Positions 1 through 5,872 are shown, counted from the first letter of the stretch. The stretch: 6,873 nucleotides of DNA from an uncultured Clostridia bacterium (GCA_947628925.1 CANRBU010000061.1:1-6873); one strand, 5' to 3'. Made by a program: numbers and translations. The notes: generated from the sequence alone by a model not told the origin.

Positions 1-365
1 AATTAAAAGGTGTTCTTTTAGAAGAAGACTATATAAGATATTCACAAAAATTCATTTTTGAAAGAACAAATTTAATTAAACAAAAGGAAGAATTACAACA
101 AAAATTAATCCAAACAGAAGAAAGGATTAGCCCTAAAAACAAAGCAAAAGAAGAAAAAGAATTAGATATATTAATAGAAAATTTTTTGAAATTAGAAAAA
201 TTTGATAAAATGTATTTATACAGTTTAATTAATAAAATTGAGATTGATAAAGACAAGAATGTATACATATATTTTAATTTTTCAAAATTAAATTTTATGG
301 TTGAAAACTTAGATGAATTTATTAAAATTGAGTATATTATATGCCCAAATATAAAATTGATATAA
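1..365 (+). CDS. Large serine recombinase, C-terminal end (partial)
   Basis: This is the last 120 residues of a gene that begins left of the window; the first complete codon is at 3 and the stop is TAA at 363-365. The visible part starts with a charged helical stretch (EEDYIRYSQKFIFE, then K/E/Q-rich residues about 25-60) and ends with a short beta segment reading LINKIEIDKDKNVYIYFNF. This pattern of coiled coil followed by an 'I-x-x-I-x-I-D-x-x-x-x-I-x-I-x-F-x-F' strand is typical of the end of large serine recombinases/integrases of phages, ICEs and transposons. The catalytic serine domain, recombinase domain and zinc ribbon would lie outside the window, so activity cannot be judged. If intact, the protein would cut and rejoin DNA at att sites. 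The assignment rests on this tail only; a less related coiled-coil protein is possible. Confidence 0.72.
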   Translation, partial: LKGVLLEEDYIRYSQKFIFERTNLIKQKEELQQKLIQTEERISPKNKAKEEKELDILIENFLKLEKFDKMYLYSLINKIEIDKDKNVYIYFNFSKLNFMVENLDEFIKIEYIICPNIKLI

Positions 366-378
366 TTAAATTATTATG

Positions 379-407
379 TTGTAATTAAAATTTTGCTATG
401 CTATAAT
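379..407 (+). promoter_or_regulatory. Sigma-A-type promoter for the small membrane protein gene
   Basis: TTGTAA at 379-384 is followed, after exactly 17 bases, by a perfect TATAAT at 402-407. A TG at 399-400 gives an extended -10 element (TGCTATAAT). Transcription would start near 414, leaving a leader of about 26 bases with AAGGAGG at 426-432 before the ATG at 440. The promoter lies just behind the recombinase stop codon, so the downstream gene does not depend on it. Confidence 0.75.
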
Positions 408-439
408 GAAAAAAAAGAAATTTTGAAGGAGGATCAATT

Positions 440-685
440 ATGATTTTTGATATATTAGGTTGGATTGGAATGGTTCTAGTATTATTAGCTTATGGATTAT
501 TATCAACAAATAAAATTGATAACGGAAAAATATATCAAATACTTAATTTAATAGCAGCAATTTTTATGGCAATAGGTCTATTACCTAAAAATGCATGGTT
601 TTCATTTGCATTACAGGTTGCATGGGCAGTTATTGCTTTAGTTGCGATTATAAAAATAATATCAAAAAAGAAAAATAATAGTTAA
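440..685 (+). CDS. Small CBU_0592-like integral membrane protein, 81 aa
   Basis: The 81-residue product is almost wholly hydrophobic. Segments at about 4-22, 32-48 and 52-74 look membrane-spanning, and the tail KKKNNS is basic. The pattern GWIGMVLVLLAYGLLS, then YQILNLIAA, then a short loop and AW.....QVAWAVIALVAI matches the small CBU_0592-type domain family, which is widespread and has no established function. The length suits a stand-alone member. The start is firm: AAGGAGG at 426-432 is seven bases before the ATG, and a strong promoter lies directly upstream. The gene is monocistronic; the next gene converges on it from the other strand. Family membership is a judgement from pattern and no biochemical role can be proposed. 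Confidence 0.85.
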   Translation: MIFDILGWIGMVLVLLAYGLLSTNKIDNGKIYQILNLIAAIFMAIGLLPKNAWFSFALQVAWAVIALVAIIKIISKKKNNS

Positions 686-1210
686 AAAATTATCCTTGTA
701 AATATGATTATTACAAGGATTTATAATTGGTTGGTATATTTTTAAATCCACACCTCTAATGTTTGCTTTCCAACCAAGAGGAAAAGGAATATTTGGAAAT
801 TTATTAGAAATTAGAGTGACATTTTTTAAAGAGTTGGCTTCAATCAAATTTGGCTCGATTACCAAATCAACACCATCAGGATTTACCATTGGCATTAAAT
901 AAATAGAAGAAGAATTAAAAATATCTCGTATGAAATATCCATATAATTTAGAATTCAAAGTATATGCTTCACAATACACTTCAATAAATTTCACCAAAAG
1001 AATACTTGTAATCCATTCATTTCCATGAATAGAAGCGGAATAAAAAACTTGATGAGGACCAACACCCAATTTTACAACATAGATATTTTTTCCCAGAACA
1101 CTTTTACCAACAGATTCTACATTTAAAAAAGGGTAATTTTGCATCAAAGCATGCAGATTATTTTTCAAAACAGAATAAGTATATTTTATATTAGTTTGAA
1201 CAATATTCAT
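662..1210 (-). pseudogene. Broken M14 family zinc peptidase, C-terminal half missing
   Basis: The reading frame resembles M14 carboxypeptidases, in particular the bacterial gamma-D-glutamyl-meso-diaminopimelate peptidase type that trims peptidoglycan stem peptides. A zinc-binding H-x-x-E is visible (SIHGNEW, H62 and E65), followed by MVNPDGVDL at 108-116 and the WKANIRGVDL block at 147-156. Intact relatives continue with N-R-N/Q-(F/Y)-P and then supply the third zinc histidine and the catalytic glutamate. Here the frame changes to an unrelated stretch after GVDL and ends at 182 residues, its last part being encoded by the intergenic hairpin. Reading one base over from 740 gives NIPTNYKSL and then TAA at 713-711, more like the family, so a one-base loss in the A-run at 739-743 plus a 3' deletion is likely. 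The start is good: GGAGGT at 1224-1219, eight bases before the ATG. No convincing promoter was found. Expected to be inactive. Confidence 0.75.
684..720. terminator. Hairpin between convergent genes, probable bidirectional terminator
   Basis: ATCCTTGTAA at 692-701 pairs perfectly with TTACAAGGAT at 711-720 around a nine-base loop. Read on the minus strand the stem is followed by AATTTTTTAAC, a proper U-tract. On the plus strand it is preceded by A-rich sequence and followed by TTATAATT, a weaker tail. It can end transcription of the small membrane protein gene (stop at 683-685) and of the broken peptidase gene from the other side, whose reading frame runs through it. Confidence 0.7.
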
Positions 1211-1265
1211 AAAACTTTACCTCCATCAAATTATATTACAAAACACAAATAATATGAAAAAGATA

Positions 1266-1294
1266 TGGTGAAAAATAAAAAGTTATGATATAGT
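1266..1294 (+). promoter_or_regulatory. Weak candidate promoter for the nuclease gene
   Basis: TGGTGA at 1266-1271 and TATAGT at 1289-1294 are 17 bases apart. The -10 matches the consensus at five of six positions, the -35 at only three. An overlapping TATGAT at 1284-1289 is an alternative -10. The position suits the nuclease gene at 1345, but in such AT-rich DNA this could be chance. Confidence 0.3.
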
Positions 1295-1344
1295 GTGATA
1301 AGGTTGAAAAATAATTACAATGTAGAAAGGGAATGATAATAAAA

Positions 1345-2106
1345 ATGGCAAAAAGAAAAAAGAAATTGAATTTAAATCAAATAATAATAGCATTCATAAC
1401 ACTTATTTTTCTATTGATAATAGCATATTTTGAAAATGTAAATATACAAGAAAAAAATACTATAGAAAATGCAACTGATGCTACTGAAACAGTAAATTAT
1501 AATGAACTAATAGATGTTCCAGAGTATACAGACAAAGCGTATGTAACTATAAATAATAATATACCATACTTTACAGAAAAAGATTATACGACAGAAGCAT
1601 TTGAAAAATACAGTGAATTAGATATTTTAGGTAGAAGTGGAGTAGCGTATGCGAATGTTTGCAAAGAGATAATGCCCAAAGAAGGAGAAGAACGTGGTGA
1701 AATAGGAAGCATTAAAGATTTATCTGGTTGGATACAAAAAAGGTATGATGATATAATTAAAGATAAATATTTATATAATAGATGTCATTTAATTGGATGG
1801 CAACTTGCAGGAGAAAATGCAAATAAAAATAATTTAATAACAGGCACAAGATATTTGAATACAGAGGGAATGTTACCATTTGAAAATGATGTAGCTGATT
1901 ATATAAACAGAAATGAAAATAATCATGTTTTATATAGAGTAACACCAATTTTTAAGGGAAATAACCTTTTGGCAAGTGGAGTTCAAATGGAAGCATGGTC
2001 AGTTGAAGATTCAGGTCAAGGAATTCATTTTAATGTATATTGCTACAATGTTCAACCTGGAATAGTACTTGATTATTCTACTGGAGAAAGTCATGTACAA
2101 GAATAA
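1345..2106 (+). CDS. Membrane-anchored DNA/RNA non-specific endonuclease (EndA-like)
   Basis: The 253-residue product has a basic N-terminus (MAKRKKKLN), one hydrophobic segment at about 12-29, a polar linker to about 55, and a nuclease domain filling the rest, so it should be anchored in the membrane with the enzyme outside. The core NRCHLIGW at 145-152 corresponds to the D-R-G-H motif of the beta-beta-alpha metal nucleases, with H148 as the likely general base. It is followed by GENANKNNLITGTRYLNTEGMLPFE, split here as ENANKNNLITG and TRYLNTEGMLPFE, where metal-binding Asn residues are expected. This is the Endonuclea_NS_2 type, which includes the streptococcal DNA-entry nuclease EndA. Likely roles are degradation of external nucleic acid, nutrient scavenging or DNA uptake; no competence genes are nearby. 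An in-frame ATG at 1333 sits directly against the AGAAAGGGA ribosome site (1324-1332), too close to use, so the ATG at 1345 is preferred, giving spacing like that of the aminoacyltransferase gene at 3678. Domain length appears complete. Confidence 0.9.
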   Translation: MAKRKKKLNLNQIIIAFITLIFLLIIAYFENVNIQEKNTIENATDATETVNYNELIDVPEYTDKAYVTINNNIPYFTEKDYTTEAFEKYSELDILGRSGVAYANVCKEIMPKEGEERGEIGSIKDLSGWIQKRYDDIIKDKYLYNRCHLIGWQLAGENANKNNLITGTRYLNTEGMLPFENDVADYINRNENNHVLYRVTPIFKGNNLLASGVQMEAWSVEDSGQGIHFNVYCYNVQPGIVLDYSTGESHVQE

Positions 2107-2112
2107 AAATAG

Positions 2113-2143
2113 AGAAATTGCAATAAAACTATTGTAAATTTCT
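2113..2143 (+). terminator. Imperfect hairpin after the nuclease gene, possible weak terminator
   Basis: AGAAATTGCAATA at 2113-2125 pairs with TATTGTAAATTTCT at 2130-2143 across a four-base AAAC loop, with one bulge. No T-run follows, so it is a poor intrinsic terminator. The right arm contains the -35 box of the next promoter. Confidence 0.3.
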
Positions 2144-2160
2144 AGAAAATAATATATAAT
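2132..2160 (+). promoter_or_regulatory. Promoter for the 238-residue unknown protein
   Basis: TTGTAA at 2132-2137 and a perfect TATAAT at 2155-2160 are separated by 17 bases. Transcription would start near 2167, giving an untranslated leader of about 80 bases before the TTG start at 2249. The promoter makes this gene independent of the nuclease gene 142 bases upstream. Confidence 0.65.
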
Positions 2161-2182
2161 TACTTTCAAGTTTTAATTCTTA

Positions 2183-2204
2183 ATACTATTAAATCAAATA
2201 GTAT
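2183..2204. repeat. Perfect 8-bp inverted repeat in the leader of the unknown gene
   Basis: ATACTATT at 2183-2190 and AATAGTAT at 2197-2204 are exact reverse complements around AAATCA. It falls between the predicted transcription start (near 2167) and the ribosome site at 2233-2238, so it could be an operator or an mRNA stem. The arms hold only one G-C pair each, so chance is a real alternative. Confidence 0.35.
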
Positions 2205-2248
2205 ATATCCAATAAAAATATAAAATAAGACGAAGGAGTGGTTATATA

Positions 2249-2965
2249 TTGAATTTAGATATAGTCAATGATTTATTTAATAATTTAAAGGAGAATAAGT
2301 TTGTGCAAAATTTTATGAAAGAATTATCTAATTATTTAGAAAAAAATGTAATAAATAATGCAGAAAATTTCAGTATGAATAATTATGAAAATAATTTACT
2401 TGTAGATAATTTAGAAATAAATAACAAAAAAATCATTTCAAAATATAAAAATGAAATGTTGCTAGAAAGAGCTAATATATTGCAAGATTATGCTTCAAAA
2501 ACAAAAGAAAAAGGTGAAATGTATTATATATACAATAAAAATTCTAATAATCCAAATGCATATAATTTATATGTTTGTGACCCATCTAAAAGTCATGAAG
2601 TGATAACAAAAAATATAGAAGAATTACCACAAGGAGTACATTTAGGAAATGTTTTAAGAAAACATGGAAAAAATTTTATTTTAGAAAAACAAGATACGCA
2701 ACTTGTTGAAAATCAAATAAATAAGATGATAAAAGAAAAAATGCTAGAACAAGATCAATATTTAGATAGCAAAAGAATAGATGGACATATATATAGAGTA
2801 GAAGAAAAAGACTCAGGAAGAATATGGTTATATGATTTAAACAATAAAGTTGGTGGGGGAAGAGAAGAAATTGAAGAAATAGAATTTCCACAAGATTTAT
2901 ATGAAACGGCAAAAGAGGGAGATACGTTTATTTATAAAGATGGAACATATCAAAAAAATATGTAA
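2249..2965 (+). CDS. Unrecognised soluble protein, 238 aa, with two possibly related modules
   Basis: I do not recognise this protein with confidence. It has no signal peptide or membrane segment, is rich in N, K and E, and has a single cysteine (110). Residues 1-88 look helical and polar. Residues 90-148 form a beta-type module (GEMYYIYNKN ... NLYVCD ... IEELPQGVHLGNVLRKHGKNFILE). After a charged helix at 150-175, a second module at 179-236 has a similar outline (GHIYRVEEKDSG ... WLYDLNN ... IEFPQDLYETAKEGDTFIYKDG). The end of each recalls DUF3006, a short domain with an L-P ... G-D-x-(I/L/F) pattern, but this is a weak resemblance. The start is TTG at 2249, supported by AAGGAG at 2233-2238, ten bases upstream. 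It has its own promoter and a strong terminator, so it is probably monocistronic and cytoplasmic. Base composition is like its neighbours. Confidence 0.8.
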   Translation: MNLDIVNDLFNNLKENKFVQNFMKELSNYLEKNVINNAENFSMNNYENNLLVDNLEINNKKIISKYKNEMLLERANILQDYASKTKEKGEMYYIYNKNSNNPNAYNLYVCDPSKSHEVITKNIEELPQGVHLGNVLRKHGKNFILEKQDTQLVENQINKMIKEKMLEQDQYLDSKRIDGHIYRVEEKDSGRIWLYDLNNKVGGGREEIEEIEFPQDLYETAKEGDTFIYKDGTYQKNM

Positions 2966-2975
2966 GAAAAATTCG

Positions 2976-3008
2976 AAATGGCTTAAGATTTTCATAAGCC
3001 ATTTTTTT
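2976..3008 (+). terminator. Strong rho-independent terminator
   Basis: AAATGGCTTA at 2976-2985 pairs perfectly with TAAGCCATTT at 2995-3004 around a nine-base loop. Seven T's in a row run from 3002 to 3008. It starts ten bases after the stop codon of the 238-residue protein gene and closes that transcription unit. Confidence 0.9.
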
Positions 3009-3103
3009 AATGCAATAAATAATGCAATAGAGAAAAGAAAGAAGAAATAAATACTAAAAAAGAAATAAAATGTAAAAGTATTGATATAAGCAAAAAGCAG
3101 GGG

Positions 3104-3146
3104 AAAATAAAAATAACACTATCTTAAAAATGTTTAAAATAGTGTT
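3104..3146 (-). terminator. Terminator of ssrA (minus strand)
   Basis: AACACTAT at 3115-3122 pairs with ATAGTGTT at 3139-3146. After one C/A mismatch, TTAAA and TTTAA extend the stem inward, leaving a four-base loop. On the minus strand the stem is followed by ATTTTTATTTT (complement of 3104-3114), a usable U-rich tail. It begins 14 bases past the tmRNA 3' end. Confidence 0.8.
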
Positions 3147-3160
3147 GTTTTTGTTGCTTT

Positions 3161-3512
3161 TGGTGGAGATGAGGAGACTCGAACTCCTGTCCATAACACC
3201 TTCCAAATAGACTTCTACAAGTTTAGTTTATTGAAAAATCTCTTTTCCATTTTTTCAACAAACAAAAAAAATGAAACGTAGCTCTTGCAAATACCCGCCA
3301 TCCTAAGAGCAAGAATGGGTTTGTTTCCTATCTAAATGACACTTTATTCTAAGGGATAGGACCAAAGGTAAAGCGTAGCTACGCTTAGGCAGCTAATGCA
3401 ACTTCTTGATTGTCTGCATTTATATTTATTTTCCCGTTTTTTAAAGTGGCCAACGAGAATCCACTACTTGCTATCCATCCTTCTAGTGTAATGTCGAAAC
3501 CAATGCATCCCC
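3161..3512 (-). ncRNA. ssrA: Transfer-messenger RNA (tmRNA, SsrA)
   Basis: This 352-base one-piece tmRNA acts with SmpB (not in the window) to free ribosomes stalled on broken mRNAs and to tag the unfinished protein for proteolysis. The tRNA-like ends are clear. The 5' GGGGATG (3512-3506) pairs with CATCTCC near the 3' end, including one G-U pair, followed by A and an encoded CCA (3163-3161). The T arm reads AGGAG-TTCGAGT-CTCCT. The 5' region contains the typical GGTTTCGAC segment. An internal frame ends in VALAA-stop as in Bacillus tmRNA. Right after the tag stop codon, a perfect 16-base palindrome (3371-3386) forms the hairpin usually found there, and the pseudoknot region follows. A consensus promoter and a terminator flank the gene. 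The start matches the acceptor pairing, so a few leader bases would be removed by RNase P. Confidence 0.96.
3385..3435 (-). other. tmRNA tag-peptide reading frame
   Basis: Read on the minus strand from GGG at 3435-3433 to TAA at 3387-3385, the frame gives GKININADNQEVALAA. The resume codon is placed by comparing the bases around it (AAACGGGAAAA) with the B. subtilis tmRNA (AACTGGCAAAA, tag beginning G-K). The mature tag would start with the alanine carried by tmRNA itself. The final V-A-L-A-A is the expected protease-recognition end. The resume codon is inferred; the end and frame are firm. Confidence 0.85.
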
Positions 3513-3523
3513 ATATAAGATTA

Positions 3524-3552
3524 ATTATACTATACAATAGAGCCTTTGTCAA
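3524..3552 (-). promoter_or_regulatory. Consensus sigma-A promoter of ssrA
   Basis: On the minus strand, a perfect TTGACA (3552-3547) is followed by a 17-base spacer and a perfect TATAAT (3529-3524). This is the only fully consensus promoter in the window, as suits an abundant stable RNA. The -10 ends 11 bases before the mature 5' end, implying a short processed leader. Confidence 0.92.
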
Positions 3553-3608
3553 TTTTTTTGGCAATTATTAATCTCGTAATTACAAAATACAAAAATTTAT
3601 GAAAGCAC

Positions 3609-3637
3609 TTGTAAAATTTGCAGAAATGGTGTAAAAT
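3609..3637 (+). promoter_or_regulatory. Promoter of the aminoacyltransferase-racemase-DUF1189 operon
   Basis: TTGTAA at 3609-3614 and TAAAAT at 3632-3637 are 17 bases apart. The -10 matches the consensus at five of six positions. Transcription would start near 3644, giving a leader of about 34 bases with AGAAAGGA at 3659-3666. It diverges from the ssrA promoter about 60 bases away. Confidence 0.6.
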
Positions 3638-3677
3638 ACTGGTATGCTGTTAATAATAAGAAAGGATATAGATAAAT

Positions 3678-4736
3678 ATGAAATTCGTAACAGATGACGA
3701 ATCAAAAAAGCAATATAAAAAATTCTTAGAAGAAAACGAAAGATGTAATTTTCAACAGTCATTAGAATGGGCAGAAGTAAAAAAGCCAAACTGGAAACCA
3801 GAAGTCATTTTAGCAGAAGACAATCAAGGAGAAATAATAGGATCATTATGTGTATGGATACGCAAAATACCAATTTTTGGAAACATTATGTATGCACCAA
3901 GGGGACCAGTATGTGATATACATGATATTAATGTTTTAAAACAGTTAACAGATGGTGCAAAAGAACTTGCAAAAAAATATTCAGCTATAGTATTAAGGAT
4001 AGAGCCAGATGTTGAAAGTGATGATAAAGCATTTCGAGAACTTGTATCTAATTTAGGATATGAAATTAAAGATAATGCAAAGGACTTTATGGATGAAATT
4101 CAGCCAAGATATGTATTTCGTCTAGATATCAAAGGAAAAACAGAAGAAGAAGTAATGGCAGGCTTTCATCAAAAATGGAGATACAACATACGTTTAGCAA
4201 CAAAAAAAGGAGTAGTTGTTAAAGAAGGAACAAGAGAAGATTTAAAAGATTTCCATAAAATCATGGTAGAAACAGGTGCGAGAGATGGCTTTATAATAAG
4301 ACCATTAGAATATTTTGAAAAAATGTATGATAACCTAGCACCAGAACATATGAAACTATTAATGGCATATTATGAAGGAAAACCAATATCAGGAGTAATA
4401 CCAATTTTCTATGGAAATAAAACATGGTATTTATATGGGGCAAGTAGCAATGAACATAGAAATTTAATGCCAAATTATCTATTGCAATGGGAAATGATAA
4501 AAATGGCAATTGCAAGAAAAGACGACATATATGACTTTAGAGGTGTTTCAGGTATTGTAGATGAATCACATCCACAATATGGGTTATATAGATTTAAAAA
4601 AGGATTTGGTGGAAAATTCACAGAATTTTTAGGAGAAATTTATATACCATATAAACCTTTAACATATAAATTATATAAATTTTCAGAAAAATTATTCAGA
4701 AATATACGTCAAATGAAAATAAGTAAAAATAAGTAG
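3678..4736 (+). CDS. FemX-like peptidoglycan aminoacyltransferase (FemABX family)
   Basis: FemABX enzymes move an amino acid (Gly, Ala or Ser) from aminoacyl-tRNA to the side chain of stem residue 3 of a peptidoglycan precursor, at the inner face of the membrane. The 352-residue product has the family's two GNAT-like domains. N-terminal signs are NFQQSLEWAEVKK (24-36) and GNIMYAPRGPVCD (68-80). The second part holds HQKWRYNIRLATKKGV (164-179), an ISGVIPIFYGNKTWYLYGAS region (split: ISGVIPIFYG at 237-246, NKTWYLYGAS at 247-256), and YRFKKGFGG (304-312), where FemX of Weissella has a catalytically important lysine. There is no long coiled-coil arm as in FemA/FemB, so it is closer in layout to FemX, which acts on the precursor. 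The ATG follows AGAAAGGA (3659-3666) by 11 bases. It leads an operon; the racemase starts 17 bases after its stop. Which amino acid it uses cannot be told from sequence. Confidence 0.93.
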   Translation: MKFVTDDESKKQYKKFLEENERCNFQQSLEWAEVKKPNWKPEVILAEDNQGEIIGSLCVWIRKIPIFGNIMYAPRGPVCDIHDINVLKQLTDGAKELAKKYSAIVLRIEPDVESDDKAFRELVSNLGYEIKDNAKDFMDEIQPRYVFRLDIKGKTEEEVMAGFHQKWRYNIRLATKKGVVVKEGTREDLKDFHKIMVETGARDGFIIRPLEYFEKMYDNLAPEHMKLLMAYYEGKPISGVIPIFYGNKTWYLYGASSNEHRNLMPNYLLQWEMIKMAIARKDDIYDFRGVSGIVDESHPQYGLYRFKKGFGGKFTEFLGEIYIPYKPLTYKLYKFSEKLFRNIRQMKISKNK

Positions 4737-4753
4737 TAGAAAGGATAGTAGAA

Positions 4754-5872
4754 GTGAACCAATTAGTCATCAGTAAAAAAGATTTATCATATAATGTTCA
4801 AAAAATAAAAGAACATGCAAATAAAAATCTACCAGATGATAATGGAAACCCAGTAAAAATAATAGCAGTTGTAAAAGCAAATGCATATGGTTTAGATATG
4901 AAACAATATGTAGAATTTTTAATTGACCAAGGCTTTGATTTTTTTGCAGTTTCTACTATACAAGAAGCATTACAATTTCGAAATTTAGGATTTACACAAC
5001 AATTAATAATGTTATCTTCAACAGCTGTAAAAGAAGACTTAAAACAGTTAATAGAAAAAAATGTTATTATTACAATTGGTTCAAAAGAAGTAGTAGAAGC
5101 AGTAAATGAAATTGCGCAAAATCAAAATAAACAAATAAAAGCACATATAAAAATAGATACAGGCTTTGGAAGATATGGCTTTACTTATAATCAAAGAGAA
5201 AAAATGGTAGAAGCAATAAAAAATTTAAAAAATGTTAAAATTGAAGGAACTTTTACCCATTTTTCAAATGCATTTTATGATGATAATTATACGAAACTTC
5301 AGTTTAAGCGTTTTATTGAATGTATAGAAGTCCTAAAAATGAATGGTATAGAAACAGGACTTTTACATGTATGTAATTCATCTGCATTTATTAAATTTCC
5401 AGAAATGCACTTAAATGCTGTAAGAGTTGGCTCAGCGTTTACTGGAAGATTATCTTTTAATAATGCAATGGGACTAAAAAAAATTGCAAACTTTCAAACA
5501 CAAGTGGCAGAAATAAAAAAATTGCCAAAAGGTTATAATATAGGATATTCAAACAGTTATACAACCAAAAAGGAAACGACAATTGCAATTCTACCATGTG
5601 GGTATATTGATGGAATAGGTGCAACAGTAGAAAGAGATATGTTTAGACCAATTGATAAAATAAGATATGTTGTAAATGATATAAAAGATATGTTTAGAAA
5701 AACAAATAAACAAATAGAGATTGCAGGAAAAAAATGTGAAATTTTAGGAAGAATAGGAACATTTCATATTGTAGCAGATATAACAGGAAAAGAAATTCAT
5801 ATAGGGGATATAGCTAATATACAAGTAAACCCTACATTAGTAAATCCACAAATTACAAGAACATACAAATAA
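4754..5872 (+). CDS. alr: Alanine racemase family enzyme with a divergent C-terminal domain
   Basis: The family is PLP-dependent and converts L-Ala to D-Ala for cell-wall synthesis. Visible signs are the PLP lysine K41 in AVVKANAYG, HIKIDTGFGRYGF (131-143) with K133 and R140 matching the carbamylated lysine and arginine of Bacillus Alr, HVCNSSAF (205-212), RVGSAFTG (224-231), the likely second catalytic base Y265 in NIGYSNSYT, and PCGYIDGIG (281-289). At 372 residues the length is normal. The C-terminal domain is odd: the usual G-R-V-C-M-D-Q motif is replaced by GRIGTFHIVADIT (332-344), and about 20 extra basic and aromatic residues (roughly 292-320) precede it. The substrate may therefore not be alanine, though both catalytic bases remain. 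Translation starts at GTG 4754, eight bases after AGAAAGGA (4738-4745). It is cotranscribed behind the FemX-like gene, suggesting joint work on peptidoglycan. The gene symbol is by family, not proven function. Confidence 0.9.
   Translation: MNQLVISKKDLSYNVQKIKEHANKNLPDDNGNPVKIIAVVKANAYGLDMKQYVEFLIDQGFDFFAVSTIQEALQFRNLGFTQQLIMLSSTAVKEDLKQLIEKNVIITIGSKEVVEAVNEIAQNQNKQIKAHIKIDTGFGRYGFTYNQREKMVEAIKNLKNVKIEGTFTHFSNAFYDDNYTKLQFKRFIECIEVLKMNGIETGLLHVCNSSAFIKFPEMHLNAVRVGSAFTGRLSFNNAMGLKKIANFQTQVAEIKKLPKGYNIGYSNSYTTKKETTIAILPCGYIDGIGATVERDMFRPIDKIRYVVNDIKDMFRKTNKQIEIAGKKCEILGRIGTFHIVADITGKEIHIGDIANIQVNPTLVNPQITRTYK

Noticed and set aside
29..268. Minus-strand open frame of 79 codons
   Set aside because: It is the shadow of the recombinase tail; its product is a low-complexity F/S/L/I run and it has no ribosome site.
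1757..1948. Minus-strand open frame inside the nuclease gene
   Set aside because: It lies wholly antisense to the conserved nuclease core and has no family pattern or ribosome site.
2676..2912. Minus-strand open frame inside the 238-residue protein gene
   Set aside because: Antisense shadow of K/E-rich codons, which read as F/L on the other strand; not membrane protein evidence.
3010..3103. Repeated AATGCAATA-like words in the gap before ssrA as a repeat array
   Set aside because: Only two short copies (near 3008-3030) in A-rich sequence; no regular spacing and no CRISPR-like structure.
3371..3386. Perfect 16-base palindrome as a protein-binding operator
   Set aside because: It lies inside tmRNA directly after the tag stop codon, where a hairpin is expected, so RNA structure explains it.
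3161..3512. ssrA as the integration site of a mobile element in this window
   Set aside because: tmRNA 3' ends are common targets, but I see no second copy of the ssrA 3' end in the window, and the recombinase tail is almost 3 kb away and of the serine type.
3580..3789. Minus-strand open frame across the operon promoter
   Set aside because: It overlaps the promoter and the start of the FemX-like gene, and its hydrophobic product comes from reverse-reading A-rich codons.
4291..4515. Minus-strand open frame inside the FemX-like gene
   Set aside because: Antisense to a conserved domain, with no start signals.
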